DNA of 5,574 nucleotides from Planctomycetota bacterium (lineage in GTDB: Bacteria > Planctomycetota > Planctomycetia > Planctomycetales > Planctomycetaceae), in the NCBI GenBank assembly GCA_024278285.1, contig JAJRTM010000287.1, positions 1 through 5,574 of the forward strand, written 5' to 3'. The notes beneath the pieces are model-generated. The model searched no databases, had not been told where the DNA came from, and worked only from the letters and a program-made list of their open reading frames with translations. This document shows, one piece after another, positions 1-5,152 of the stretch. Made by a program: the position numbers and the translations under genes. Numbering within the stretch: position 1 is the first letter of the stretch; every line of letters starts with the position of its first letter.

Positions 1-120
1 ACAGTACGCTGTACACAGGGTGCGTGTTCATATCTGTTTTGCAATTTTCTGCAATCTCGCATTCGTGGCGTTTTGATACGTCAAAGTGTTCTTTTTTCCA
101 TTTTTTGAAGGAGGTTTCCG
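1..120 (+). promoter_or_regulatory. Leader region upstream of the DUF1559 gene
   Basis: No coding sequence is supported here. Two small hairpins share the same TACG loop: ACAG/CTGT at 1-4 and 9-12, and TTTGA/TCAAA at 72-76 and 81-85. The second is followed by a T-rich stretch (91-106). The first may be the edge of a larger structure cut by the window. I could not identify a convincing -35/-10 pair. Confidence 0.3.
108..114 (+). promoter_or_regulatory. Strong Shine-Dalgarno of the DUF1559 gene
   Basis: AAGGAGG, a full match to the anti-Shine-Dalgarno core, lies 6 nt before the ATG at 121. It fixes that start and implies efficient translation. Confidence 0.85.
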
Positions 121-1134
121 ATGCGGAAATATAGTCAAAAAAGGCTTGGCTTCACACTGATTGAGTTGCTGGTGGTCATTGCGATTATCGCAATACTCGT
201 GGCATTGTTACTACCAGCAGTACAACAAGCCAGAGAAGCAGCACGACGAAGTTCGTGCAAAAACAACTTGAAGCAAATTGGTTTGGCCTTGCACAATTAC
301 CATGATGTCCACAATGTGTTCCCTTTCGGTGCAGTAGCGGATGGCGCAGTCACCGCCGGAGGTGGGCAAACGACAACTACAACTGGATTTACCTTAAATA
401 CACGTGGTTGGATTGGCCTGTTGCCATTCCTTGAGCAAGCACCATTGTTTGATCAGTTTGTACCAACAGCTCCTTCTGGCTCTTACGTTCGTTCGGGAGC
501 TTCCCCTTTGGCAAGTACAATGACTTCGGCAAGCCCCAATGCTTTTGTTGTCAGTAGAACACTTGCTCCATTGACTTGTCCCTCAGATGACGGAAACCCA
601 TATTACACGGGCAATGGGGTGCATTATCGAGTCTACGATGGGGCAAACAGCAATGGACATGCTGGTGCCAAAACCTCTTACGATTTTTCAGTAACTCGTT
701 ATTCGAGTTGGCGTCAACTGTGGATTAACGAGTCAAGATCAACTCGAAAAATGTTTGGTATATCTTCCAGATGCAGATTCCGTGATATTTCAGATGGAAC
801 AAGCAACACTGTTGCTGTGATAGAAACGACTTTTGATGTCAAAAACGGTGTCGCACCAGCTTGGGGGTACACTAAGTGGGTCGGTGGCGGAGTCGATTTT
901 ACCTACAGTAGAGGGATTAACTTCTGGCCTTGTTGCTCTTGGTTGTCACCACCATTTGCCAACACAACGAGAAACTCACTTGGGGACTGGAGTGCTCCTG
1001 GTAGTACTCATCCTGGAGGTTTGCAGGTCTGCCTGGCTGACGGCTCTGTCCGGTTTATCAGTGAAAACATTGATACAACAACCCGGCGAAACCTCGCATA
1101 TATTGCAGATGGTAGAGTAATTGGTGAATTCTAG
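121..1134 (+). CDS. DUF1559 domain-containing prepilin-type protein
   Basis: This 337-residue protein has the full DUF1559 (SBP_bac_10) layout. A type III (prepilin) signal lies at the N-terminus, with a basic leader and GFTLIE at residues 10-15. The predicted prepilin peptidase cut is G10/F11, followed by the conserved E15. A hydrophobic helix at about 12-34 then runs into the family's [10 protein letters not shown] segment and the [13 protein letters not shown] block. Further family marks are CPSD at 153-156, DGTSNT at 225-230, and the C-terminal H-X9-DG motif (H297, D307, G308). Family knowledge: planctomycetes carry many paralogues, thought to be envelope or extracellular proteins processed like pseudopilins, with no settled biochemical role. 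The start is fixed by a strong Shine-Dalgarno. An intrinsic terminator follows at 1177-1218, and a lipoprotein gene lies next downstream, a common pairing in this phylum. The protein appears intact. Confidence 0.95.
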   Translation: MRKYSQKRLGFTLIELLVVIAIIAILVALLLPAVQQAREAARRSSCKNNLKQIGLALHNYHDVHNVFPFGAVADGAVTAGGGQTTTTTGFTLNTRGWIGLLPFLEQAPLFDQFVPTAPSGSYVRSGASPLASTMTSASPNAFVVSRTLAPLTCPSDDGNPYYTGNGVHYRVYDGANSNGHAGAKTSYDFSVTRYSSWRQLWINESRSTRKMFGISSRCRFRDISDGTSNTVAVIETTFDVKNGVAPAWGYTKWVGGGVDFTYSRGINFWPCCSWLSPPFANTTRNSLGDWSAPGSTHPGGLQVCLADGSVRFISENIDTTTRRNLAYIADGRVIGEF

Positions 1135-1176
1135 AGTAGAGCATGCAGTGTTCTGAATTTGAAGTTTTTTCACATC

Positions 1177-1218
1177 CGAGATGTTCCTGGATTCTAATCT
1201 TGGGCATCTCGTTTTTTT
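1177..1218 (+). terminator. Intrinsic terminator after the DUF1559 gene
   Basis: A perfect 7-bp stem, CGAGATG (1177-1183) with CATCTCG (1205-1211), can be extended inward by two G-T pairs and a C-G pair. It is followed at once by seven Ts (1212-1218). It begins 43 bases after the DUF1559 stop and ends 30 bases before the next start. It therefore separates the two genes, or attenuates transcription between them. Confidence 0.85.
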
Positions 1219-1248
1219 AGATAGACGAAAAGAGTAAAAGAGCCACTA

Positions 1249-1692
1249 ATGATTACAATTTCCAAGATGTGTATCGTCCCTTTACTGTTTACGGTTGTTG
1301 CTGTTATCGGCTGTGGCGGTGGCGACGAAGACCTGCCTGGCGTTGTTCCGGTTTCAGGGAATGTCACACTCAATGGCGAGCCGCTCAAGGGGGCATCGGT
1401 TACGTTTATGGGGCCTGGCAGGCCATGCTACGGTGCCACAGGTGACGATGGTGCATATACAATTAAAGATCTAAATGGTCGTGAAGGGTGTCCGGTAGGT
1501 AAATATAAGGTGATTATTTCCAAGTATGCGATGCCTGACGGGTCTCCTCTTGCAGAAGGTCCAGAGGCAGGAGCACAGGGGGTTGAGCACTTGCCACCCA
1601 AATATAGTTCCGATGAGAAAACGACGTTATCTGCGGATGTTCCCGAAGGTGGAAAAACATTCGACTTCGCATTAGAAGCCAAAAAGAAATAG
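1249..1692 (+). CDS. Carboxypeptidase-regulatory/transthyretin-like lipoprotein
   Basis: This 147-residue predicted lipoprotein has a short leader with one Lys (K6), a hydrophobic core (residues 7-21), and a lipobox-like VIGC ending at C22. GGG follows the Cys, giving a predicted mature N-terminus of C-G-G-G. The rest resembles a small beta-sandwich of the carboxypeptidase-regulatory/transthyretin-like type: VSGNVTLNGEPLKGASVTF at about 35-53, a DDGAYTIKDL turn at about 66-75, and PVGKYKVII at about 82-90. These are hallmarks of the family often found beside DUF1559 genes in planctomycetes. The ATG at 1249 is preferred over M7 (1267) because it keeps the basic leader. The Shine-Dalgarno is weak (AAAAGAG, 1236-1242, 6 nt spacing). 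The lipobox lacks the usual Leu at -3. The protein is probably anchored in the envelope; its ligand is unknown. Confidence 0.87.
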   Translation: MITISKMCIVPLLFTVVAVIGCGGGDEDLPGVVPVSGNVTLNGEPLKGASVTFMGPGRPCYGATGDDGAYTIKDLNGREGCPVGKYKVIISKYAMPDGSPLAEGPEAGAQGVEHLPPKYSSDEKTTLSADVPEGGKTFDFALEAKKK

Positions 1693-1730
1693 TTCGAATA
1701 GGTTACTACAACGAAATAGTGTACGTGCCA

Positions 1731-1764
1731 CATCTTCGGGGTAATTGCGCTACCTTTGAAGATG
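1731..1764 (+). other. Stem-loop downstream of the lipoprotein gene
   Basis: CATCTTC (1731-1737) pairs with GAAGATG (1758-1764). The stem may extend inward through three G-T pairs and one G-C pair. No T-run follows, only CTTT, so it is not a standard intrinsic terminator. It could be a weak terminator or a processing site for the 1249-1692 transcript. Confidence 0.3.
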
Positions 1765-1784
1765 CTTTATGCTGGGGGGATCTT

Positions 1785-1803
1785 GGGTACGTATAGCGTA
1801 CCC
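1785..1803 (+). other. 7-bp hairpin just upstream of the small lipoprotein start
   Basis: GGGTACG (1785-1791) and CGTACCC (1797-1803) form a perfect 7-bp stem with the loop TATAG. The hairpin ends 12 bases before the ATG at 1816, where a ribosome-binding site would normally lie, and no Shine-Dalgarno is visible in between. A G-run (1774-1779) lies on the other side of the hairpin. A role in translation control is conceivable but is only inference. Confidence 0.4.
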
Positions 1804-1815
1804 TATCCGGCTGCC

Positions 1816-1980
1816 ATGAAGTTATTTGTCAATCAAGTTTTATTTGGCTGCGCGTTTGCAGTTCTAGCCATTTGTTTTATCGGCTGTGGTGGATCTGATT
1901 CAGCAACATCAAAAGAGAAGCAAGATGAAGCAGTCCCTGCGGATGCTGCTGAGACGAGTGATATTGATAAGAAGTCGTAA
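1816..1980 (+). CDS. Small putative lipoprotein (54 aa)
   Basis: The ATG at 1816 opens a 54-residue protein that looks like a bare lipoprotein: MK, a hydrophobic segment (residues 3-23), and a lipobox-like FIGC ending at C24, followed by GG and a short acidic, Ser/Ala/Glu-rich tail (about 31 mature residues). The frame is open back to an ATG at 1756. That longer start would put twenty unrelated residues before the signal peptide and would translate through the 1785-1803 hairpin, so I prefer 1816. Around the lipobox the DNA shares TTATCGGCTGTGG with the neighbouring lipoprotein gene (1249-1692). Small lipoproteins of this kind are common in planctomycetes and have no known function. No good Shine-Dalgarno is visible and the gene is short, so confidence is moderate. 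Confidence 0.55.
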   Translation: MKLFVNQVLFGCAFAVLAICFIGCGGSDSATSKEKQDEAVPADAAETSDIDKKS

Positions 1981-2022
1981 GTTTCGAGTGATCTTTGGCT
2001 TAGCTTGCACTTTAGGTTTATC

Positions 2023-2088
2023 GTAGGGTGCGTCGTGACGCAACAGCCTAATCGTGTGGTGAAAAAGGTGCGTCACGACGCACCCTAC
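2023..2088. repeat. GTAG-headed REP doublet (REPIN-like), copy 1
   Basis: Two REP-like units face each other. The perfect 20-bp inverted arms are 2023-2042 and 2069-2088. Each unit starts at its outer end with GTAG (2023-2026, and CTAC at 2085-2088) and continues into its own hairpin. In the right unit, GGTGCGTC (2067-2074) pairs with GACGCACC (2077-2084) perfectly over 8 bp. The left unit has the same stem with one mismatch at A2043. The spacer between the units is about 22 bp. A GTAG head plus palindrome is the known plan of REP sequences moved by RAYT (TnpA-REP) transposases. It lies between convergent genes, a typical REP position. Confidence 0.8.
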
Positions 2089-2099
2089 AAATTGAATCC

Positions 2100-2124
2100 C
2101 ATGAAATAAGGAATTTATTTCATG
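2100..2124. terminator. 10-bp palindrome between convergent genes, possible weak bidirectional terminator
   Basis: CATGAAATAA (2100-2109) and TTATTTCATG (2115-2124) form a perfect 10-bp stem with a 5-nt loop. It begins 7 bases past the DUF1501 stop on the - strand. The stem is AT-rich and no T-run follows on either strand, so a terminator role is only possible. It could equally be a protein-binding palindrome. Confidence 0.35.
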
Positions 2125-2131
2125 ACTATTC

Positions 2132-3577
2132 CTAACTTAATCCGGTAATTGGAGTGCCGTTGTAGACCGGGATGGGGCGGTTGAGCAGATCGTTCCAGTG
2201 AGATTTTGGTGGAATTCCGAGTGATTTGTAAATAGTGGCAGCCAGGTTTTCAGGAGTTTGGGGATCGCTGATCGGTTCGCCACCGATTTTGTCGGAGGCA
2301 CCGATCACTCGCCCCCCTTTTATTCCACCCCCTGCCAGAAATACAGTTTGGACTTTCCCCCAATGGTCACGTCCGGGGAGTTTGTAAGCCGAGGGAAGAT
2401 GGGAGATTTTGGGCGTTCTGCCAAATTCACCAGCCATGACAATTAGAGTATCATCAAGCAAACCGCGATCTTCAAGATCATCCAGTAATGCGGAAACAGA
2501 GCGGTCCATCGGCGGTAACAGGTAGTTTTTCAAATTCGGAAACGCATTCCCATGTGTGTCCCAGGTTTCATTGTTTCCCAGGTTAACCTGTACCAGACTC
2601 ACACCTGCTTCGACCAGCCGGCGCGCCAGTAACAGTGACCAACCAAAAACGTTCCGCCCGTAGCGATCAAGTGTTTTATCTTCTGCTTTGGTGACATCGA
2701 AAATATGTTTCATTTTCTCATCCATCAGCATCGAAATGGCACGTTTTTGATAGCGATCAAAGTTATCCATTTCCTGTAACTGCTGGAGTTGTTTTTGCTG
2801 GGCATCGATTTGGTGTAGCAAGTCCATTCTCGCTTTGACACGAGAAAGTTGCATTCCTTCCGGAACCGAAAGATTGGGAGACTGAAATTTTAACCTGGCT
2901 GAGTTTTCTCCTCCGCGAGCATGATGAAATTCGTATTCGGGCCATGCTCCATAAGATTTCGGATTATAAGGGGAAGCTTGGAGGAAGAAGGGATCGTGCT
3001 GAGCTCCCATGACACCAGCCATTTGCCCCGGAATAACCCGTCCGGATCGATGCACCATTTTATCTGGAAGAATAATTGCAGGTGGCAGATTATTTTGTGC
3101 AGGGAGTAACTGCCCGGCGATAGCAGGCAGGGAAGGGTGGTCTGATGGCCTGGGCATGGAAGGATTAAAGCCGGGAGGCAGCTTACTTCTGCCAGAGAGC
3201 ATCACCATGTGCGCAGCCGAGTGTTCGCTGTGAGAATGGGTGAGACTGCGTACCAGCGACCATTTATCACTACGCTGCGCGAGCATCGGCAAGTGCTCAC
3301 ATATTTGTAGCCCCGGCACTTTGGTCGAAATGGGATCGAATTCACCACGAATCTCTGCCGGGGCATCTGGCTTCAAATCAAAGCTGTCTTGCTGACCCAA
3401 ACCACCAGAGAGGAATATGTAAATGACCGATTTTTGATTTTGAGGATTCAACGTTGCCGCGCGGAGTTGCTCCAGGTGGTTCATGCCCAAACCAAGCAGC
3501 CCAACCGTTCCAGCCTGCACCATCTGCCGACGAGTTAAATGTGGATGCTGCATTGAATGATTTTCAGCGTCTGACAT
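2132..3577 (-). CDS. DUF1501 domain-containing protein, Tat-exported
   Basis: This 481-residue protein is of normal length for DUF1501, a planctomycete-rich family related to sulfatases in the alkaline phosphatase-like fold. The N-terminus carries a twin-arginine signal: TRRQMV at residues 15-20, then a hydrophobic stretch to about 32. Family motifs follow in order: IFLSGGLGQQDSFDLKP (54-70, with D64 and D67), a His-rich SLTHSHSEHSAAH (111-123), WDTHGN (339-344), MAGEFGRTPK (381-390), GRDHWGK (402-408) and FLAGGGIKGG (413-422). Residues about 244-275 are Gln/Leu-rich and probably coiled coil. The start is supported by AAAGG 7 nt upstream. The biochemical function is unproven. In planctomycetes DUF1501 genes usually sit beside a DUF1549/DUF1553 gene; none is present in this window. 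The gene appears intact. Confidence 0.95.
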   Translation of the reverse strand: MSDAENHSMQHPHLTRRQMVQAGTVGLLGLGMNHLEQLRAATLNPQNQKSVIYIFLSGGLGQQDSFDLKPDAPAEIRGEFDPISTKVPGLQICEHLPMLAQRSDKWSLVRSLTHSHSEHSAAHMVMLSGRSKLPPGFNPSMPRPSDHPSLPAIAGQLLPAQNNLPPAIILPDKMVHRSGRVIPGQMAGVMGAQHDPFFLQASPYNPKSYGAWPEYEFHHARGGENSARLKFQSPNLSVPEGMQLSRVKARMDLLHQIDAQQKQLQQLQEMDNFDRYQKRAISMLMDEKMKHIFDVTKAEDKTLDRYGRNVFGWSLLLARRLVEAGVSLVQVNLGNNETWDTHGNAFPNLKNYLLPPMDRSVSALLDDLEDRGLLDDTLIVMAGEFGRTPKISHLPSAYKLPGRDHWGKVQTVFLAGGGIKGGRVIGASDKIGGEPISDPQTPENLAATIYKSLGIPPKSHWNDLLNRPIPVYNGTPITGLS

Positions 3578-3578
3578 A

Positions 3579-3610
3579 GAAAAACCTTTGCCGTGAAAAA
3601 CCTTTGCCGT
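3579..3610 (-). repeat. Exact 16-bp tandem duplication covering the DUF1501 Shine-Dalgarno
   Basis: Positions 3579-3594 and 3595-3610 are identical 16-bp units, directly adjacent. Read on the - strand, each holds AAAGG followed by a T-run. The copy nearest the gene places AAAGG (3589-3585) 7 nt before the ATG at 3577. The second AAAGG lies 16 nt further upstream. The leader thus has one well-placed and one spare ribosome-binding motif. Confidence 0.85.
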
Positions 3611-3761
3611 TTATCATTACATTTCTTTAACCGATAAAACAACCGGCATTTATTCTACACCTTTCTCTGCTGGAAATGAAAGATTTCTATCGGGGGAGAT
3701 TCAATATCATAGCAAAATAAGTTCATCCGGTTGTTGCGTACTTTTTTACGAAAATGAATCA

Positions 3762-3808
3762 TTAAGCTCTTTTCAATGAAGTGCTGTGCAAAAGTGGTAA
3801 GATGTTTT
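3762..3808 (+). repeat. Diverged direct repeat, left copy (47 bp)
   Basis: This segment aligns without gaps to 3976-4022. The last 35 bases match at 28 positions and the full 47 bases at 36. Six of the seven differences in the 35-base core are transitions. The two copies lie on either side of the inverted repeat at 3811-3949. Confidence 0.65.
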
Positions 3809-3810
3809 GA

Positions 3811-3949
3811 AGAATCGTAGGTTAGGCTTTCCAGCCTGACAAATGTGGTTTCCAAAATAATCACTCTCTCGTTTACCAGTGAGCTCTGAATTATTAATTG
3901 AAATATCAGTGCAATTTCGTGTCAGGCTGGAAAGCCTAACCTACATTCT
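3811..3949. repeat. GTAG-headed inverted-repeat element (REPIN/MITE-like), copy 2
   Basis: The perfect 25-bp inverted arms are 3817-3841 and 3920-3944. They extend outward by AGAAT/ATTCT with a single bulged C (3816), giving about 30-bp ends on a 139-bp element. Each arm begins at its outer end with GTAG, followed by a hairpin: GTTAGGCT (3821-3828), loop TTCC, AGCCTGAC (3833-3840), 8 bp with one G-T pair. The 78-bp centre is AT-rich and non-coding. The plan is that of paired REP units, though the spacer is longer than usual. Confidence 0.8.
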
Positions 3950-3954
3950 TCCTG

Positions 3955-3979
3955 TTTGGTTCCTGCTGCGCCGGGTTAG
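3955..3979 (+). repeat. GC-rich 25-bp box, copy 1
   Basis: It is identical to 4285-4309 except for T3964 in place of G4294. The core GCTGCGCCGGGTTAG is shared. The T breaks the small CCGGC-TGC-GCCGG hairpin that is intact in the other copy. Its last bases (3976-3979) overlap the start of the right-hand diverged direct repeat. Confidence 0.75.
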
Positions 3980-4022
3980 TATCTTATCAACGAAATGCTG
4001 CGCAATAGTGGCAGGATATTTT
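3976..4022 (+). repeat. Diverged direct repeat, right copy (47 bp)
   Basis: This is the partner of 3762-3808, at a constant offset of 214 bases. It leads directly into the purine-rich phrase-repeat block. Confidence 0.65.
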
Positions 4023-4124
4023 TTCACACAAAGAAGAAAGAAGTGAACCACGGAGGCGCAGAGAACACTGAGGCAAAACAAAAAGAGAAAAATATAGAAA
4101 AAAGAGTTTCACGCAAAGAAAAGG
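4022..4124 (+). repeat. Purine-rich phrase-repeat block
   Basis: This is a low-complexity A/G-rich stretch. TTTCAC(A/G)CAAAGAA occurs at 4022-4036 and again at 4107-4121. Between the copies lie GAACCACGGAGGCGCAGAG and GAACACTGAGGC (about 4045-4073), phrases that resemble dispersed intergenic repeats I know from many bacterial genomes. No coding frame is supported. Confidence 0.55.
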
Positions 4125-4150
4125 AAAAAGAACAGATACTATAACTGAAA

Positions 4151-4190
4151 GTTTATTCGCGAAAATTCACGTTTATTCGCGGTTCGCCAC
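4151..4190 (+). repeat. Decamer-periodic ATTCGC repeat
   Basis: GTTTATTCGCG occurs at 4151-4161 and 4171-4181, exactly 20 bases apart. The half-step at 4161-4170 (GAAAATTCAC) is a related decamer, giving a 10-base period over three units. On the other strand it reads as CGCGAATAAAC phrases. It is non-coding. Confidence 0.6.
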
Positions 4191-4284
4191 CTTCCCATCA
4201 AGCAAACCTGTTGACGCAGTCGCCTTCGGCTTGCCGTTAAACAAATGTTTGTATCTTCTTTCGTGGTTCCCTGGGTAAAACTTA

Positions 4285-4309
4285 TTTGGTTCCGGCTGCG
4301 CCGGGTTAG
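4285..4309 (+). repeat. GC-rich 25-bp box, copy 2
   Basis: This copy has 24 of 25 bases identical to 3955-3979. It contains a complete small hairpin, CCGGC (4292-4296), loop TGC, GCCGG (4300-4304). It closes the repeat-rich interval on the side nearer the CBS gene. Confidence 0.75.
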
Positions 4310-4374
4310 GAATTGCTCGAACAATTAATGCTTGCCCGATGTTTTAAAAAAGCGTAGATGGTCAATTACGGTGT

Positions 4375-4421
4375 AAAAAAAGTCGTGCAACCCGCGGGGA
4401 GAAAAGCGAGTTACACGACTT
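4375..4421 (-). terminator. Intrinsic terminator of the CBS gene
   Basis: On the - strand an 8-bp stem, AAGTCGTG (4421-4414) with CACGACTT (4387-4380), continues inward past an A-C mismatch with three further pairs. It runs into a T-tract given by the As at 4375-4381. It begins 32 bases after the CBS stop and would also shield the repeat region from CBS transcription. Confidence 0.88.
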
Positions 4422-4452
4422 AACAAATGGCTTCTTGCTGGGTTGATGACAA

Positions 4453-4938
4453 TTAAGGAAGGACGGTTGAATCTTCTCTTTCCATTAGTCCACTTAAGAA
4501 CAGAATACCGGAATCTGAAGTGGTCGTTTGCTGTTTCACACCACGGTGGAACGCACGCAACACATCGCGTCTGCAAACCAGTCCGACCAGTTCAATTCCA
4601 TTGCGCAGAACAGGCAGTCTGCGATACGGTTTTTTCAGGAAAATGTTCACAATGGTCAGCAGGTCTGTTTCCTCATCAATCGTCGCAGCTTCAGTATCTA
4701 CATAGTGACTGATTTCAGTTGTCGGATTACTTTCGTATTCAACACCAATCAACAGGCTGAGCGAACTTTTTTCAGTGAAGACTCCCACGTACTGCCCGAG
4801 CGTATCAACCACGGGAACTCCTGCAATTTTATGCTTGAGCATAATTTTGATGGCGTCCATGGCATGTACATGCGGGCGAAGCGTGATGACCTTTTTGATC
4901 ATGATATCGCGGGCTGTCTGGTTGCGATAAGAATCCAT
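4453..4938 (-). CDS. Two-CBS-domain protein
   Basis: This 161-residue protein consists of a tandem CBS pair (Bateman module) plus a short tail. CBS1 covers about residues 8-63: TARDIMIKKVITLRPH, HKIAGVPVVD (36-45) and YVGVFTEKSSL (50-60). CBS2 covers about 78-131: ATIDEETDLLTIVNIF, YRRLPVLRNG (105-114) and LVGLVCRRDVLRAF (117-130). Such modules typically bind adenine nucleotides and act as sensors or regulators. No catalytic or membrane domain is attached here, so the protein is probably a cytosolic stand-alone sensor; its partner is unknown. I start at 4938 rather than the in-frame ATG at 4971, because AAGGAGG (4953-4947) lies 8 nt before 4938 and would be inside the gene if the longer start were used. 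The gene ends in its own intrinsic terminator, so it appears monocistronic or last in its unit. Confidence 0.93.
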   Translation of the reverse strand: MDSYRNQTARDIMIKKVITLRPHVHAMDAIKIMLKHKIAGVPVVDTLGQYVGVFTEKSSLSLLIGVEYESNPTTEISHYVDTEAATIDEETDLLTIVNIFLKKPYRRLPVLRNGIELVGLVCRRDVLRAFHRGVKQQTTTSDSGILFLSGLMEREDSTVLP

Positions 4939-4946
4939 AAAGTGTA

Positions 4947-4953
4947 CCTCCTT
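4947..4953 (-). promoter_or_regulatory. Strong Shine-Dalgarno that fixes the CBS start
   Basis: AAGGAGG on the - strand lies 8 nt before the ATG at 4938. It rules in favour of the shorter 161-residue protein. Confidence 0.88.
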
Positions 4954-5123
4954 ATAGAGTACGCTACTCATTCTGCAAAGACTCGTTCATCCACCCTGAC
5001 TGACAAGGGTATCGATTTGACAACATTTCCCGCCCCGTAATTAAAGTGATATGACACGAACGTGCTTCTGGAATCACTTACTGGTAAGTTTGGAAATATA
5101 AAAAATTGTCTCGCAAAACAGAA

Positions 5124-5152
5124 CGTCACATCGTAAGAGACCGGATGTGGTG
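5124..5152 (-). terminator. Possible terminator of the 5330-5574 gene
   Basis: CACATC (5127-5132) pairs with GATGTG (5144-5149). Two G-T pairs and a C-G pair extend the stem to 9 bp, with an 11-nt loop. Read on the - strand it is followed by TTCTGTTTT, an imperfect T-tract. It lies about 180 bases past the stop at 5330, so the assignment is weak. Confidence 0.25.

Larger units (their letters stand above)
3578..4452. other. Gene-free interval filled with repeats
   Basis: No credible gene lies between the DUF1501 start and the CBS gene stop. Two short open frames on the - strand (3655-3864 and 4139-4324) lack good starts and overlap repeats. The interval holds, from left to right: a tandem duplication at the DUF1501 leader; a 9-bp inverted repeat (AACAACCGG 3638-3646, CCGGTTGTT 3727-3735); diverged direct repeats; a large GTAG-headed inverted repeat; two copies of a GC-rich box; a purine-rich and ATTCGCG phrase-repeat block; and the CBS gene's terminator. 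It reads as a landing zone for small non-autonomous repeats. The DUF1501 promoter should lie in its left part, but I could not identify it. Confidence 0.7.

Noticed and set aside
1428..1733. Open frame of 101 codons on the - strand
   Set aside because: It is antisense to the lipoprotein gene at 1249-1692, which has a lipobox and a recognisable domain.
1745..1773. Possible sigma70-type promoter for the small lipoprotein (TTGCGC, 17-bp spacer, TATGCT)
   Set aside because: Spacing is ideal, but the boxes match consensus at only 3 and 4 of 6 positions, which is expected by chance in a region this long.
2023..2088. CRISPR array or intrinsic terminator
   Set aside because: There are only two units in inverted, not direct, orientation, and no T-run follows the stem on either strand; the GTAG heads fit REP elements better.
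3655..3864. Open frame of 69 codons on the - strand
   Set aside because: It would start at GTG with only a weak GA-rich upstream motif, it contains one arm of the GTAG inverted repeat, and its residues resemble no protein. Treated as chance.
3817..3944. Terminal inverted repeats of a complete insertion sequence
   Set aside because: Only 78 bases lie between the arms, with no transposase frame; at most a non-autonomous element.
4139..4324. Open frame of 61 codons on the - strand
   Set aside because: It would need a TTG start, runs through the ATTCGC repeat and the GC-rich box, and is rich in Arg/Gln from repeat DNA. Not a gene.
4939..4971. Longer N-terminus for the CBS protein (ATG at 4971)
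   Set aside because: The strong AAGGAGG at 4953-4947 would fall inside the gene; it is correctly placed for the ATG at 4938.
4528..5040. Long open frame of 170 codons on the + strand
   Set aside because: It lies antisense to the CBS gene, which has clear domain motifs, a strong Shine-Dalgarno and a terminator. The + frame has no recognisable protein features.
5017..5045. TTGACA on the + strand as a -35 box
   Set aside because: At 17-bp spacing the -10 would be ATTAAA, a poor match, and no + strand gene follows.
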